Part shown: piece after piece, positions 24,100 through 35,929 of the stretch
Numbering within the stretch: position 1 is the stretch's first letter
Layout of the letters: each line of letters starts with the position of its first letter
Assembly: GCA_028023455.1 (NCBI GenBank)
Contig: JAQFVV010000017.1
Span: 5,672,098 to 5,736,097, forward strand
Source: Epiperipatus broadwayi
Lineage: Eukaryota > Onychophora > Udeonychophora > Euonychophora > Peripatidae
Direction of reading: 5' to 3'
DNA length: 64,000 nucleotides
Program-made: the position numbers and the translations under genes
The notes under the pieces: model-generated
What the model was told of the DNA's origin: nothing
What the model saw: only the letters and a program-made list of their open reading frames with translations
Database searches by the model: none

Positions 24100-24845
24100 A
24101 ATAAAACATCAATAAAATAGAATAAACCCTTCATATTGAGATCCAATATAACTTCAAAGAATTGACTACATAATATATGACTACATAATATATAAAATAA
24201 ATAATACATACATTATACAACTTCATATATATTGTCTTAAATAATTTTCCGTTCATTACCAATTGACCAGAACTAAATTTATCGAAGTTTTGTTATTTAT
24301 TTTTAATGTAATATGTTTCATATATTTATCTTCTCTTTAGATCTTAAATGTAATTTAATGCTTTAAAATATTTCTTATAGCATCTATTTTATGTCCATAT
24401 GTTAAGTAATGAATATATAAAGATTTATCATCTCTTCTGTTAATTGCATTGATATGTTCTTTGGCGCTTACCTTTGTTTCCCTGTATGACTATAGTAAAT
24501 CATATTGCAATGGTCACAGTTAATTTTATATACAATTCCTTTTTCATATTTTATATTATCTCTATAATTATCTGTTAATTTATCCAGACTTTTATTATTC
24601 AACCATCCAATATTTATATGCTTATCAATATAATTTTTGTTTTTTTATTAATGAATTATAAATTTTGAGATAATATCCAAGTTGATCCATTTCTTATTTT
24701 AACTATTTTTACTATCATCATTATAACTATTTTGCATAGAGATGTTATCACTTACCGTAAATTTCTTAGAATTAAAAAATATCTTTTTAACAGTTTTAGG
24801 GTTACAGCTATAATCGTTGTTTAATTTAATAAATTGATTTTTTTG
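24100..24845 (-). pseudogene. Penelope-like element relic, left (inverted) copy, GIY-YIG region
   Basis: On the minus strand, from about 24545, the frame reads KGIVYKINCDHCNMIYYS, the start of a GIY-YIG endonuclease domain (G-I-V-Y, then Y-Y where YIG is expected). A block related to DDKSLYIHYLTYGHKIDAI follows near 24370-24440. Stops and frameshifts are present. The same sequence occurs in the opposite orientation at 25380-25560, so the two relics form an inverted pair with a centre near 24850. In live elements the domain acts with the Penelope reverse transcriptase during target-primed insertion. Confidence 0.7.
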
Positions 24846-24849
24846 GCAA

Positions 24850-25870
24850 TATATATATAATATTAAATTTACAAAAATAGAATTTGAAAATAAAATTAAA
24901 TATTTAAATATAGATATTTACATAGATAATGATGATAATATTTTACGAAAACATTTTATTAAGAAAGACCAATTAAGAAAAATTATTTCTATAGATTCAC
25001 AACAAGCATGGGTACAAAAGATGGCAGTTCTTACAAATTTTAAATATAGAAATGATAAATATAATACAGATAAAAATGTAGCTCATTTACAAAGAAATCA
25101 AATTATTAAGATTATGGATATAATTTTAAAACTTAAAAATATTTTTTTTAATTCTAAGAAAAATACATGGTAAGTGATAATATCTCTAAATAGGCAAAAT
25201 GATTATAATTATGATAGTAAGAATAGTTCAAATAAGAAATGGACCAAACTTTCATATTATCCCAAAATTTATAATACATTAACAAAAATCATATTGATAA
25301 GAATATAAATATTAATGGTCGAATAGTGAAAATCTGGATAAATTAATAGGTAATTATAAATTAGGAAATGATATAAGATACAAAAAGAAATTGTATATAA
25401 AATTAACTGTGACCTTTGCAATATGATTTATTGTGATCATACAGGGAAACATTAAGAGGTAAGAGCCAAAGTACATAATAATGCAATTAAAAGACAAGAT
25501 GATAAATGTACTTTATACATTCATTACTTAATATATGGACATAAAATAGATGCTATAAAAATATTAAACGTTTAAATTACATTAAATATCCAAAGAGAAG
25601 ATAAATATATAAAACATATTACATTAAAAATAACTTAAAATAATTGTAAGAATGTTCGTGAAACTTCAATAAATTTAATTAACAATTGATAATGAATGGA
25701 AAATTATATAAGATTATATAAAGTTGCATAATGTATGTATTATTTATTTTGTATATTGTTATGAAATATAGTCAATTCTCTGAAGTTATATTGAATCTCT
25801 ATATGAAGGGTTTATTTTATTTTACTTCTTTTATCGAACACTATATGTTGTTATATATGCAATAATTGAT
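24850..25870 (+). pseudogene. Penelope-like element relic, right copy, GIY-YIG region
   Basis: The frame at about 25384-25450 reads KEIVYKINCDLCNMIYCDHT, then GKH, a stop, and EVRAKVHNNAIKRQDDK, followed by YIHYLIYGHKIDAI. This is the GIY-YIG core (IVY, then Y in the YIG position, then R..H..A). An upstream frame (about 24915-25170) is fairly open and may be the linker after the RT. It shares its downstream part, to about 25830, with the left copy in inverted order, ending in a TATGAAGGGTTTATT block on both sides. The arrangement resembles the inverted or tandem partial copies common for Penelope-like elements. It is inactive: stops interrupt the domain. Confidence 0.7.
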
Positions 25871-26352
25871 TAAAATAGATTATTAACATTTGAAACAGGC
25901 ACTAAACCATGTGACGAAAAATGCTTTTTAAGTATAATTATTTTATATATATAGTATATATAGCTGCTGCATATGATTTTATATTATATATCATTTATAT
26001 GAAAGAACAGCATAATGGATTTATTTAATTTCCATTTTTTATGACATAATATTATAGGTAAAATAGTTTTTAAAGATAGATGAACATATAGAGTGATGCA
26101 TTTTATAAAAAATTAATAGAATATTTGATCTTTAATAAATTTTCAAGTCTGTATCTTGGAATATAAAAAATATATATTTCTTAACCCAATTAGAAATGTC
26201 TTAGGTTCATTTGTGTGTTTATTACATTGTTTGAAATAATATTTGACTATTGCAGGAAATGTATTGTCTAGTTAGAAAAGATTTAGTTTAATTGAAATGT
26301 ATACGTATAACTTGCATTTTAATTTTCAAAAGATATTACAATAAATTAATTG
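25871..26352. other. AT-rich intron spacer
   Basis: Nothing was recognised until the AATAAATTAATTG duplication at 26340-26352 that borders the next element. Confidence 0.5.
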
Positions 26353-26458
26353 TAATATAGGATATATGAGCACAGACTTTCACACCACCCACCACTCTCC
26401 ACTCTATCTAATAACACCGATACATCTAAACACATATATGCTGAAAGGATAAATAATC

Positions 26459-26502
26459 ACCAATATACGTATTTCATGCTAAACCAGCAATCATCAGTTG
26501 GT
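26459..26502 (-). ncRNA. Hammerhead ribozyme motif, family C, core intact
   Basis: On the minus strand it has ACCAA, CTGATGA (26491-26497), stem II with a TGCT/AGCA pairing, GAAA (26472-26475), then the self-complementary TACGTA, the cleavage triplet ATA, and TTGGT closing stem I (5 bp with ACCAA). Every catalytic-core position looks canonical apart from the less common ATA triplet. Confidence 0.6.
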
Positions 26503-26940
26503 CCAGACTATCATCTTTACACACATATATAGTATAAGTGCTCAGATATATATTAAGATAGACAATCTTCATAGTTTAATGGACAGGCTTCAATCTACTC
26601 CACACTCCAACTCTTCAACCGTCCATCCAATTGAAAATCTGATGATGGAATGCTCAAAGGCCATCCTGAGGTTGAGATTCTTGTCACACCTATGTTGACC
26701 TAAGGTCAATCTGAACCTCACATGTACAGGACATAATCCATTTAATACATATGCAAGGATGAGCAGACATCTCTATAATATAATAATCACAGGCTTGTTA
26801 TATACCTGTATCTATATATATATATATATATGTAATATAGGGTATATGAGCACAGACTTTCACACCACCCACCACTCTCCACTCTATATAATAACACCGA
26901 TACACCTAAACACATATATGCTGAAAGGATAAATAATCAC

Positions 26941-26960
26941 CAGCAATCGTCAGTTGGTCC
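26941..26960 (-). ncRNA. Hammerhead family C, core deleted
   Basis: CTGACGA (26947-26953, minus) and the upstream ACCAA remain, but half of stem II, GAAA and stem III are missing. Comparison with 26459-26502 shows a 24-bp deletion with ACC microhomology at its ends. Confidence 0.5.
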
Positions 26961-27087
26961 AGACTATCATCTTTACACACATATATAGTATAATAGACAA
27001 TCTTTATAGTTTAAGATAGACAATCTTCATAGTTTAATATATATCTGAGCACTTATACTATATATGTGTGTAAAGATGATAGTCTGG

Positions 27088-27131
27088 ACCAACTGATGAT
27101 TGCTGGTTTAGCATGACATACATATATTGGT
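27088..27131 (+). ncRNA. Hammerhead ribozyme motif, family C, one core change
   Basis: ACCAA (27088-27092), CTGATGA (27093-27099), stem II, GACA in place of GAAA (27115-27118), and TTGGT (27127-27131). The A14 to C change should inactivate it. Confidence 0.55.
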
Positions 27132-27562
27132 GATTATTTATCTTTTCAGCATATATGTGTTTAGGTGTATCGGTGTTATTAGATAGAGGGGAGAGTGGTG
27201 GGTGGTGTGAAAGTCTGTGCTCATATACCCTATATTACATATATAAAGACACAGATATATAACAAGCCTGTGTTTCAGTTATTACATTATAGAGATGTCT
27301 GCCCATCCTTGCATATGTATTAAATGGATTATGTCCTGTACATGTGGGGTTCAGATTGACCTTAGGTCAACATGGGTGTGACAAGAATCTCAGCCTCAGG
27401 GTGGCCTTTGAGCATTCCATCGTCAGATTTTCAATTGGATGGACGGTTGAAGAGTTGGAGTGTGGAGTAGATTGAAGCCTGTCCATTAAACTATGAAGAT
27501 TGTCTATCTTAATATATATCTGAGCACTTATACTATATATGTGTGTAAAGATGATAGTCTGG

Positions 27563-27606
27563 ACCAACTGATGATTGCTGGTTTAGCATGAAATACGTAT
27601 ATTGGT
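27563..27606 (+). ncRNA. Hammerhead ribozyme motif, family C, core intact
   Basis: ACCAA (27563-27567) pairs with TTGGT (27602-27606) as stem I. CTGATGA is at 27568-27574, stem II at 27575-27589 (TGCT/AGCA, T-T mismatch at its base), GAAA at 27590-27593, the palindromic ATACGTAT at 27593-27600 forms a minimal or dimer stem III, and A at 27601 is the predicted cleavage position. Confidence 0.6.
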
Positions 27607-27748
27607 GATTATTTATCTTTTCAGCATATATGTGTTTAGGTGTATCGGTATTATTAGATAGAGTGGTGGGTGGTGTGAAAGTCTGTGCTCATATACCCTA
27701 TATTACATATATATAAACACAGGTATATAACAAGCCTGTGTTTCAGTT

Positions 27749-27914
27749 AATAAATTAATTGATAATATATGTGGGTGTGTGTGATAATCTAATTATACAT
27801 TATAACATTTTTTTATTTCCATTTTTTTTTTTTTAAAATATTTAAAATATATAATATATTCTTTAAATTGCATATTATAATTAGTGATAGCTTTTTTTCC
27901 CTTTTTGTAAATAG
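27749..27914. other. End of SUCLG2 intron 1 with acceptor tract
   Basis: The pyrimidine-rich stretch CTTTTTTTCCCTTTTTTG ends in TAAATAG at 27908-27914, the exon 2 splice acceptor. Confidence 0.6.
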
Positions 27915-28059
27915 GTTTTAAAATGTACAGGATCAGTCCGGTGGTTAAATCTACAGGAATATCAAAGTAAAGGATTAATGGAAAGTAATGGCATAGTTGT
28001 GCAAAAGTTTCGGATAGCAGAAAATGTAAATCAAGCAAAAGAGATTGCTAATTCACTCA
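27915..28059 (+). CDS. SUCLG2: SUCLG2 exon 2 (start of the mature beta subunit, ATP-grasp N-terminal part)
   Basis: The exon encodes 48 codons plus one base and belongs to the beta subunit of mitochondrial GDP-forming succinyl-CoA ligase. With an alpha subunit this enzyme converts succinyl-CoA, GDP and phosphate to succinate, GTP and CoA in the TCA cycle. The frame contains SVRWLNLQEYQSKGLME, matching the RWLNLQEYQSK start of mature SUCLG2, then NGIVVQKFRIAENVNQAKEI, the expected continuation. The related ADP-forming SUCLA2 has a different LSLHEYMS start, so SUCLG2 is the better name. The acceptor is TAAATAG after a strong pyrimidine tract (start phase 0); an alternative AG at 27929-27930 would leave the phases inconsistent with exon 1. 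The donor is CTCA/GTAAG at 28060, ending in phase 1, which fits exon 3. Confidence 0.92.
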
Positions 28060-30154
28060 GTAAGAAAATTATTTTTTAAAGACATTATTAGATTTATAGT
28101 ATAATGGGACATTATTGCACTCTTTTATGTACCACGAAGTTGGTTCAACATCCTAAATGATTGTTCACTAATGATCAAGCCCCACTTTGATTGTTTATGT
28201 AACAGAATTTTCTTATCTGCAGTATATTGACAGACATAAAAATAACTTAATTTAAAATATATGTTAAAAAAAATATTAATTATTAAAATTGCTGGTATTG
28301 ATTAAGATGGTTGATGATCAAACCACATCTATTCCTCTGAAAGTCCTGCTAAAGGCTAATGCTATGTTGGCTATATTTTATGATTATGAGTGGATATAAT
28401 TAAGGTTCTCAGACTGCCACTTTACTGGTATTGTTTATGGCTACCCTTAACTTTAATAATTCTAAATCGTGGATACTGATAATAATGATCAATTAAATTA
28501 AATGAAAATAAGGAATGAGTCAGAGAATGGTCGTGGACAATAAATTTATGTAATTATTAAATGACACAAAGTAATAAATATCACACATGATTACACATAC
28601 TTACAGATGCATACAATAAATGGGTAACTACGATATATGCAATCTATTGGCAAAATTTTTATATTAAAATTTTAATTCTCAACAGACTATAATTTTTCCA
28701 GTCTCTTTAAATATTTTGTAATGCCTTACTTTTCAGATATACTTAATTCCATTCGACAATAATAATAATAAATATAATCTTAACCATTGGTCATGAGGAA
28801 AAGAGACCCCAAACTGTATATCCTAGATTTGATGATTGCAATGATTTAAATCTAATAATCTTTGCATATAGATTTGCATAATTCTAAAGGAGAATTTTGT
28901 TTGATTAAATTCCAAATGAATCAAAGAAAATTGCTCTTGAATCATAATAATACAAAAAAAAAAATTTAGAAATAAAATTTCCTTAAGAATTGATATTTAG
29001 AATTAAAGAAAAATGGTTACTTTAGGCCCAAAATGAAATAAAACAAAGTAATAAATTTCTTACCACACTTTTATGAAATTAATATAAGCTGTCAAAGTAA
29101 TGTACCTTTTTCCTGATATTACTTAGCTATATGGCAATCTGATAATATCTTCAGGCTATTAAATTTTTTTTATGGTCTTCTCAAATCGAATTTGGAGCCC
29201 AATTCTGGTGGTCAGTCAGTATTTGCAATAAATCATCATTTGCCGATTATCTCCAAACTCTCTTGGCCTGATATTTTTTGTATATTGAATTATTATTGTT
29301 GAATAGTTTTATGATTGGTAAAGTAGACGAACTTTTAAGCATAGGCAACATGTTTCAGGTAATAGACTACTTTAGTTAAAACATAATCTTATGGACTAAG
29401 AAACATGATGTATTCATTTCTGAGGAGCTATATGATGATGGTCATGGATAACATACTTCTGCTGGGCACTTAGATCATATTGTGAATTATCACAGTAATA
29501 ATCAGTTTAAATTTAGCGTTGAAAGTACTTTCACGATTGTTTTGTTACAGACTAGATAGTACTAACTGGTTTTTACACGTTACTTTTTTATTGCTTAGCG
29601 ATAATAATTGTAATCGGATCAGATCTGATTTTCCTCTGATCATTCTCTGTCTCTGTTAAGGGCTATAGTTTATCTCAATTAAAATATGATGCTTCATATT
29701 TATATAGCCTTTTTTCCATGAGTCATTCAAAAACGTTGTCATAGCCCATGTTCTTGCCTTTTTCAAAATTCAATAATTTCTTATAATTGACTTCTATTTT
29801 TGCACAACTAATTTAATTAGCTACTTCTACTAGAATTAATTTATTTGTTTTTCATTTTAGTACAATTACAAAACAAAAAAAAAATTACATTTTGCAATTT
29901 TAATATGGCCGTATTTAAAGTAAATTTACTTTATATTTTGATAAAATGGCTGTACCTTTTTACTTTTAAAAGCTTTACATTTATGTATTATATTTCCAAA
30001 TTGATTTTTTTTTATTCTGTAAAAAATTATGACTTGCACATATAAATTACTCTTATATTTAGAAATTAAAATTTAATGGAGTAGATTTATAACCAATCAT
30101 TTACTAACTTGCACATTTATTCAGTTTTATATACACCGATGCAATTCCTTTTAC
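28060..30154. other. SUCLG2 intron 2, first part; nothing recognised
   Basis: It is AT-rich with ordinary composition. No transposon terminus, exon or RNA gene was recognised. Small frames (for example 29845-30045) have no domain. Confidence 0.5.
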
Positions 30155-31620
30155 ATCACAGTCCACTGCAGGATTAAAAGATCTCTCCAAGTTTAATCCA
30201 GTTTTTCTGATCGATAGCTTTTCTTCTCCTTATCACATCTTCATTATTTCATCCATCCATTTTCACTTATATTTCTACATCTTTTTCAATCTCTTAGGAT
30301 CTAATGTAAAAGTTCAACGATCCTATTATCTTTTATAACAGCCCAATTTCATTTCAGTCTCTTTAATTCTTTCAATGTTGTTAATGATATTTGTTTTTTC
30401 AATCTCTTTCTGTTGTTCCTAATGCACAGTTTTCCATATTTCATTGAGTGGTCTGAAGTCTATTTCAATGTCCAAATCTCAGATTCATAAGTAAGAATTT
30501 GCAAAATACATCTATTAAAAACCTTTTCAAACACATAAGCATATTTTCTTACCAAAAACATCCCCATCAAAGGTTAATTCTATGATCAGTTTTTTCCGTT
30601 ATGTTTTCATCTGTATTAATAATCTGGTCAAAAATATTTATAGGTACTCACTTTTATTTTATGTTTTGATTATTTAGTCTTTTTTAGTTTATCTTTTGTC
30701 CTACTTACTTTTATCTGATAATTCTTGCAACATTTCTTGAAGTTTTGAAGCATTATTTGCAAAAACAACCTCATCATCCGTAAAATATAGATGATTTAAA
30801 TAATCTTCATGAGTCTTTTACTCTCTTAGCTTTCAATTTTCATTCACAAAATACTTTTTTAAAAACACCTGTAATAAATTTTGGAAATATGGATTCATCC
30901 AGATTCTCTGTTAATCTTCTTGTTAACTAATCACTGTGGTTACATTTTTGATAAATATTCTTTAAAATATAACAATAGCCTATGTCTGTATATTGATTCA
31001 AAGCTTTAATCATTGTGGAAATGTTTATTGATTGAATCACATGCATTTTTATAATCAACAAATCCAAAGTATAATGGCAACTCATATTTTGTTGACTCTT
31101 TATAATTTCTCTGAAGATTTGGATGCGATCTACAGTTCTAGAACTACTTGTAAATCCAGCTTGTTTTAAAGGTTGGTGAGAATCCAGTGTTTGCTATAAA
31201 TGAATTGTAATTATCTTTGTAATGATTTTATATAGAAGACTGATAGGTCTAATTTCTAATACTTTTATCAGTTTTTTTAAATATCAATATTAATACCGCA
31301 TTTTTCCAATCATTTGGTACACCTTTATCATTTAGACATTTGATATATAATTTTGCCAACAATTTATCTATTTCTGCACCTGCTTTTTTAAAAATATGAA
31401 AAATTATTTCATCATTCCTGGGAAATTTTTCCATCTTAGATTTAGTTATATGTTTCACCTTTTTATTTAAAGAACTTGACAATTTAAATGTAGTGTATTA
31501 CTTTGTTTCCTTGTTCTTTATGAATAGATAATTCTTTATAGAATTCTTCAAATTCTATGTTCAGTTACTCAAAATAATTTAAAAATTTTCTCTCCATCCA
31601 CTTAAAAAAGTTCTACAAGA
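30155..31620 (-). pseudogene. RTE-type LINE, degraded copy C
   Basis: Read on the minus strand, this follows the RT frame of the better copy at 61836-64000. The 3' end is at CAGTCCACTGCAGGATTAAA (30161 on), the counterpart of the LQWID end. The LINE 5' direction runs toward 31620. A recognisable frame at 31482-31249 reads AKLYIKCLNDKGVPNDWKNA with VLILIFKK following, a conserved RTE motif at the front of the RT fingers. Around 30765-30800 lies the counterpart of the catalytic FADD box, broken by changes. The copy is 5' truncated, full of stops and dead. It lies antisense to SUCLG2 in intron 2. Confidence 0.8.
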
Positions 31621-31969
31621 ATTGTTAAGGTACAAACATTGCAATAAATTTCAGATTCAAAATTTATTTAGGAGCCAGGAACCCCTAAACTAGTTGGGAA
31701 AAATATGAGAGAATACTTTAGCATATTATTGATTTTTGTTAGTAGATATCTACTGACATTCATAATTCATACTATTCTTTGTTGGTTTTTTTTTTTTCAA
31801 GTATATTTTACTTTTGTAACGGAAAAAAAATTTACATCTATCTCTGTAAGTGATTTTTCAAAGTTATTTTAAAACACTTTAAAAATCTAAAATATTATCT
31901 GCATAAATAAAAATAAAAAAAAAAATCTAATGCTATGGACATGTTCATCATCTTGTAGAACTTATGGAA
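31621..31969. other. AT-rich spacer
   Basis: Nothing was recognised. Confidence 0.4.
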
Positions 31970-32345
31970 AGATATTTGCTGTTAACTGAAAGGAAACCTT
32001 TTGATTGGTCTTAGAAGTTTTAATGAAGCTGAGCATGCAAACTCTTAATGTCCATTCCATATGTTTTATCTTTGCAGCTATTAATACGATAAACAGATGT
32101 AGTGTACCGGTCAAAACAGTATGCTCACTTAACAAGATTCAAATCCTAAGCAAAAATACCTCAAATCCGATCATGCTCGAGATACACAGGTCTGGAGCAA
32201 TCCTGAATTCTAACCTATTTGCCTATTCTTCGAATCTCTGACCCAATGAACAACAATCCTGAAGATACAGTACGATTATCTTAATGCCGGGCCCAGAAGC
32301 AAAGTGGTAGAGCATAAGGTAAGACTGATGATGATGATTGAGATC
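31970..32345. repeat. Repeat R2 copy 2 and adjoining SINE-like sequence
   Basis: 31970-32095 resembles 14915-15060. Further on, GATTCAAATCC (about 32139) is B-box-like and AAGTGGTAGAGCATAAG (about 32300) is A-box-like, followed by a TGATGATGATGATT microsatellite. The order and orientation do not make a proper tRNA head, so a SINE origin is only suspected. Confidence 0.35.
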
Positions 32346-32879
32346 AGAGTAGCCCAGGAATTATATATATTAAAATTATATTTATTAATGCTAAGTTATT
32401 AGCTAGAGAAAATAGTTCCAAATATTAACTAGAAAATAATAATTCAAAAACAAACCAGGATTTACATGAAATATATATTTAATAAATATAGAAAACGCAT
32501 ATATATGTTACAAAATGTTTCATGCTTGGGATGACATTGTCTATTTACAAAACTTGGGATTTGTCTTTATAAAATTCCCTTTATTAATTATTTAATGAAT
32601 ATAAGTTTATAGAGTGTGCGGAGTTAGTATGCCAATGTACAAATGTTTACAAATAAAATGCTGTGGATGGATGAAACAAATATAAAAGATCGTGACAGGT
32701 CTAGTAGTAAATGATTTTATAAATAGTTAAACATATAAAATCTTAATCATTTATCTACCTTATGAAAATCATTATATATACTTTTATTGGCATTGTTTGG
32801 AAAAGACGTCTTTGGAACTTATGCATAAGAAATAAACAATGCGCAAATTTACAAGAATAAATTATAAACTCATTAATAC
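32346..32879. other. AT-rich spacer
   Basis: Nothing was recognised. Confidence 0.45.
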
Positions 32880-33310
32880 AAATTGATTTACGTCTATGGG
32901 AATCGATAACGGTTTTAAACGAAAGCAGTTTAACTCAATGAACTGAATGTATTTTACGAAATGAATCATTATCTTTAACACATCATTGCGACTTACTAAG
33001 GTTAGGCGGACGTGATCAAATTAAAGAGCAGAGTAACGGTACTAGCATACAATAAAGAAATACGGCCTCATGGCGATTGTGGATATTTTATCATTTAAAA
33101 AGGCAATACTCAATTCGAAATTAGGCGTGGTACATCCGCGCATTTTGGCGGATGGTACCGTTAGAGAGGCTGGGTTTGGAGCGGTCATCCGCAACACATT
33201 AACGACATAAACCCCACGTTCCACAGGGAGTAGTGTCCCTGATTACGAACGATTTTGAAAAGTAGGATGGGAGCTTCAGGCTTCCGATGTCCCCAGTGAC
33301 AAAGACATAA
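32880..33310. other. CpG-retaining cluster inside intron 2
   Basis: CpGs are unusually frequent for the window (for example CATCCGCGCATTTTGGCGGA near 33133, and GGAGCGGTCATCCGC near 33177). A 46-codon plus-strand frame from ATGGCGATTGTG (33070) to the stop at 33208-33210 and a 60-codon minus frame overlap. I do not recognise either. This could be an alternative promoter, an unannotated exon, or a young CpG-rich repeat. Confidence 0.35.
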
Positions 33311-34645
33311 AGAAATGGAAAAGATAAAATAACAGGATAAACGAAAATGTATGCCAGCAACATTATTGTATATCAATATAATTTTTATAATATAATTTTC
33401 ATAGAGTATTATTTTAAAACTTGCGCATTAATCTGTTTTCAATTCTGGGTCATTTAACAAATCATAATGAAGAATAACTTTGATTTATAATATTAAACTA
33501 GCAAAAATTTATATTTAATTTTGATTCCCATGTACGTATTAATTGCTAGGATTAGCCCTCAGTCAACAACAAGAAAAGGTGAAATAATTATATTAAGGTT
33601 CACGATCTTTTAAAATGAAAATTTAAAGACAACTTCAAATAATAAAGTAAAATATGCATCCACAATAAAATATTTTAGATAAAAAAAAAACATGAATAAC
33701 AGATGTAAATATAAACTCAACCTAGCAAACGATTTCTCTTACAAATGAATAAAATTTTACTAATAAATTTAACTGAAGCCACTGCTTCTTTCCCCATTAA
33801 GCAAAGAGAAGAAACCCTTATTAGACTCTCTAGGTTGGATGAGATTGGCATATTAAAGAAAATGAATTATATATATATTCGACAAAATAAGTTAAATATT
33901 GAGTTGAGCCGCACAAAGCGATATAACATAAATTAATTAAGCGTGAAAAGCAAGTTAAAATACTTTATATTAGTAAGGGATTACAGAGCGAGAGTTTAAA
34001 AACAGAATTAGCAGAAGCTTATAAATTAATATATAAATAAAAATACAAAGGTTGAACTACATATTACAAAGTATTTACTTATGAAGGCAGCTCTACATAA
34101 GGTGAAATTACCTACGAATAGCAGCATAACGGCAGACAATCAAGTTGGCAATTATACAGTCATCTTGTCCGGGCCAGTCAAATGGATGGAAACTTGACGG
34201 CATCAGGATAGGCAGTTCTCCGAGAGAAAGGTACTTCTTTTCTACTCACAGTTCATAGCACTGAACTTCTGTTGACTTCTTAAAATTTTTAAGGTCTTGA
34301 AAAACTTCGAAACTAAACTCACTGAAAAGTAACTAAACTCCACTGACTAAAAAAATCTTCTTTTGTTCTATATCTTTTGATACACCTTCCCGCCAAGAAT
34401 GCAATCTCAGTTGCCCACAGCTATCTCTGTAATTTCTTAAAAAAACATTTAATTAGTAAAATATTTTTAAAACAGATAAGACTCTAAATACCATTTGATA
34501 TATTTTTAAAGATTTGAAAACAAACTAACAAAAGAATTTTAATTAAGATTTCTAATTTTAATTAATGAAAACACTTTATGTAACAAAATGTCTAATTTTC
34601 AGCAATAAATATTAATAGAATTATTGCTTCGTTCATATATATATA
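33311..34645. other. AT-rich intron sequence
   Basis: Nothing was recognised apart from low-complexity A-rich tracts. Confidence 0.45.
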
Positions 34646-35699
34646 CACCTGGGTCTCATTTTACGCGATAGATAGGTTCCTCAGAAAACACGCGCAAACG
34701 AAATCGTGCAAAAATAGACATAACTTACATTGAAAAAGGGGGGGTGCAGTCTGTGAGTTTTCAAAATTCGCGTAAGAGCAAAGCACCAACGTAAAATTAC
34801 TTTAAAATTTGCGCAAAAAAAAAAAATAAGGAAATAAAATATGACTAATAAAAAATTTCAAATTTGAAAAAAATTGATACAAGACAAACTTTTTTTAACT
34901 ATAATATTTAATTTTATTCAAAATAATATATTTTTATGCATAATTTACAGTACAGTAATTGACATTTTTTTATACACGTTTTAATTATTATAGCTATTTG
35001 TCAAAAAACACGTTCGTTTGCAAACAACTAGCACCAACTTCACACTCATGTTGTGACAGTGGTTTTCTGGTGACAACGTAATTAGTAATTAATCTTTGAG
35101 ACGATGATTTTATTAATTGTTTATGAAACTAACAACTAAAAATTAAATTCTTATTTTTGTCTTTAATTTTCAATTCCGTTTAAAAATCAAATTTCAAGTC
35201 GCCGTAAGTAATTTTTAAATTGTTAATTACAATTAAAAATCAGATTTTAATTTTTGTCAAATTTAATTGTGCCCACTGCTATTACTGACCTTTCAAAAAT
35301 AAACTTACGGACACTAAATGATTAATAATTGATTAAACGTTCTTTTTTAAAAAGCAAAACAGAATGTGATTTAAAATGCAAAATTAACACGCACAATGTT
35401 TGAACAAATTTACATTATAATCTTGTAAAATTTAATATGTGTATACATAAAATGTGGAAATCATGATTTTAATTTCATTATTGCATAAAATCTTACTATT
35501 ATAAAGCACTGAAAATATTGAAATTACTAAGTTGAAAGTCGAATTCCAATAATGTGCTATTACTTTCAATATAACGTAAGTGTGCGAAATTTATTATTTA
35601 AAGTAATAGCACAATATAGGAGTTCGACTTCCGGTGAAACACGAATCGCGTAACTTCAAAATCGTATTAAATAAGACCGCGTAAAAAGAGACCCGGGTG
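34646..35699. mobile_element. Tigger/pogo-like MITE, 1054 bp, with TA target duplication
   Basis: The left end reads CACCTGGGTCTCATTTTACG and the right end CGCGTAAAAAGAGACCCGGG plus TG; they are inverted repeats with a few mismatches. TA lies directly on each side (34644-34645 and 35700-35701). CG-rich ends rich in ACGCG and a TA duplication fit Tc1/mariner-superfamily elements of the Tigger/pogo type. The interior is non-coding and matches parts of 43790-45324. Confidence 0.7.
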
Positions 35700-35929
35700 T
35701 ATATGCATCACGCAAACTACTGTTTCACTTTACTAAATATAATTAATTTTCCTAATTTCTCTAATCATTGTGCATAGTGTGTGGGTTAATGGCATATATT
35801 TATGGCGAGGTCTGAATTGCATGCCCCACAGGAGTTAAGTGTAGATGGTGAAGCATGAAGCTCGATGGTGATTAGACATCGACTGCTTCAGTAGATAGAT
35901 TTGGATAGTGAGATAGAAACAAGGAAGCA
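35700..35929. other. Spacer
   Basis: Nothing was recognised. Confidence 0.35.

Larger units (their letters stand above)
26353..27748. mobile_element. Composite of hammerhead units (family C): two inverted dimers, flanked by 13-bp direct repeats
   Basis: Four partial or full units lie as two minus-oriented followed by two plus-oriented copies, symmetric about roughly 27030. Units repeat every 475 bp on the right (hammerhead cores at 27093 and 27568) and 456 bp on the left (cores at 26497 and 26953). AATAAATTAATTG occurs exactly at 26340-26352 and 27749-27761, so the whole composite seems to have been inserted as one piece. A 66-codon frame is conserved in both outer units (26498-26698 and 27367-27567) but is a by-product of the inverted duplication. 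Confidence 0.75.

Noticed and set aside
26498-27567. A 66-codon frame conserved in both outer hammerhead units
   Set aside because: The conservation is explained by recent inverted duplication of the whole unit; the frame has no recognisable domain and spans structural RNA.
33070-33210. A 46-codon frame starting ATGGCGATTGTG in the CpG-rich patch
   Set aside because: No recognised domain and no clear splice or promoter signal; kept only as a CpG-rich patch of interest.
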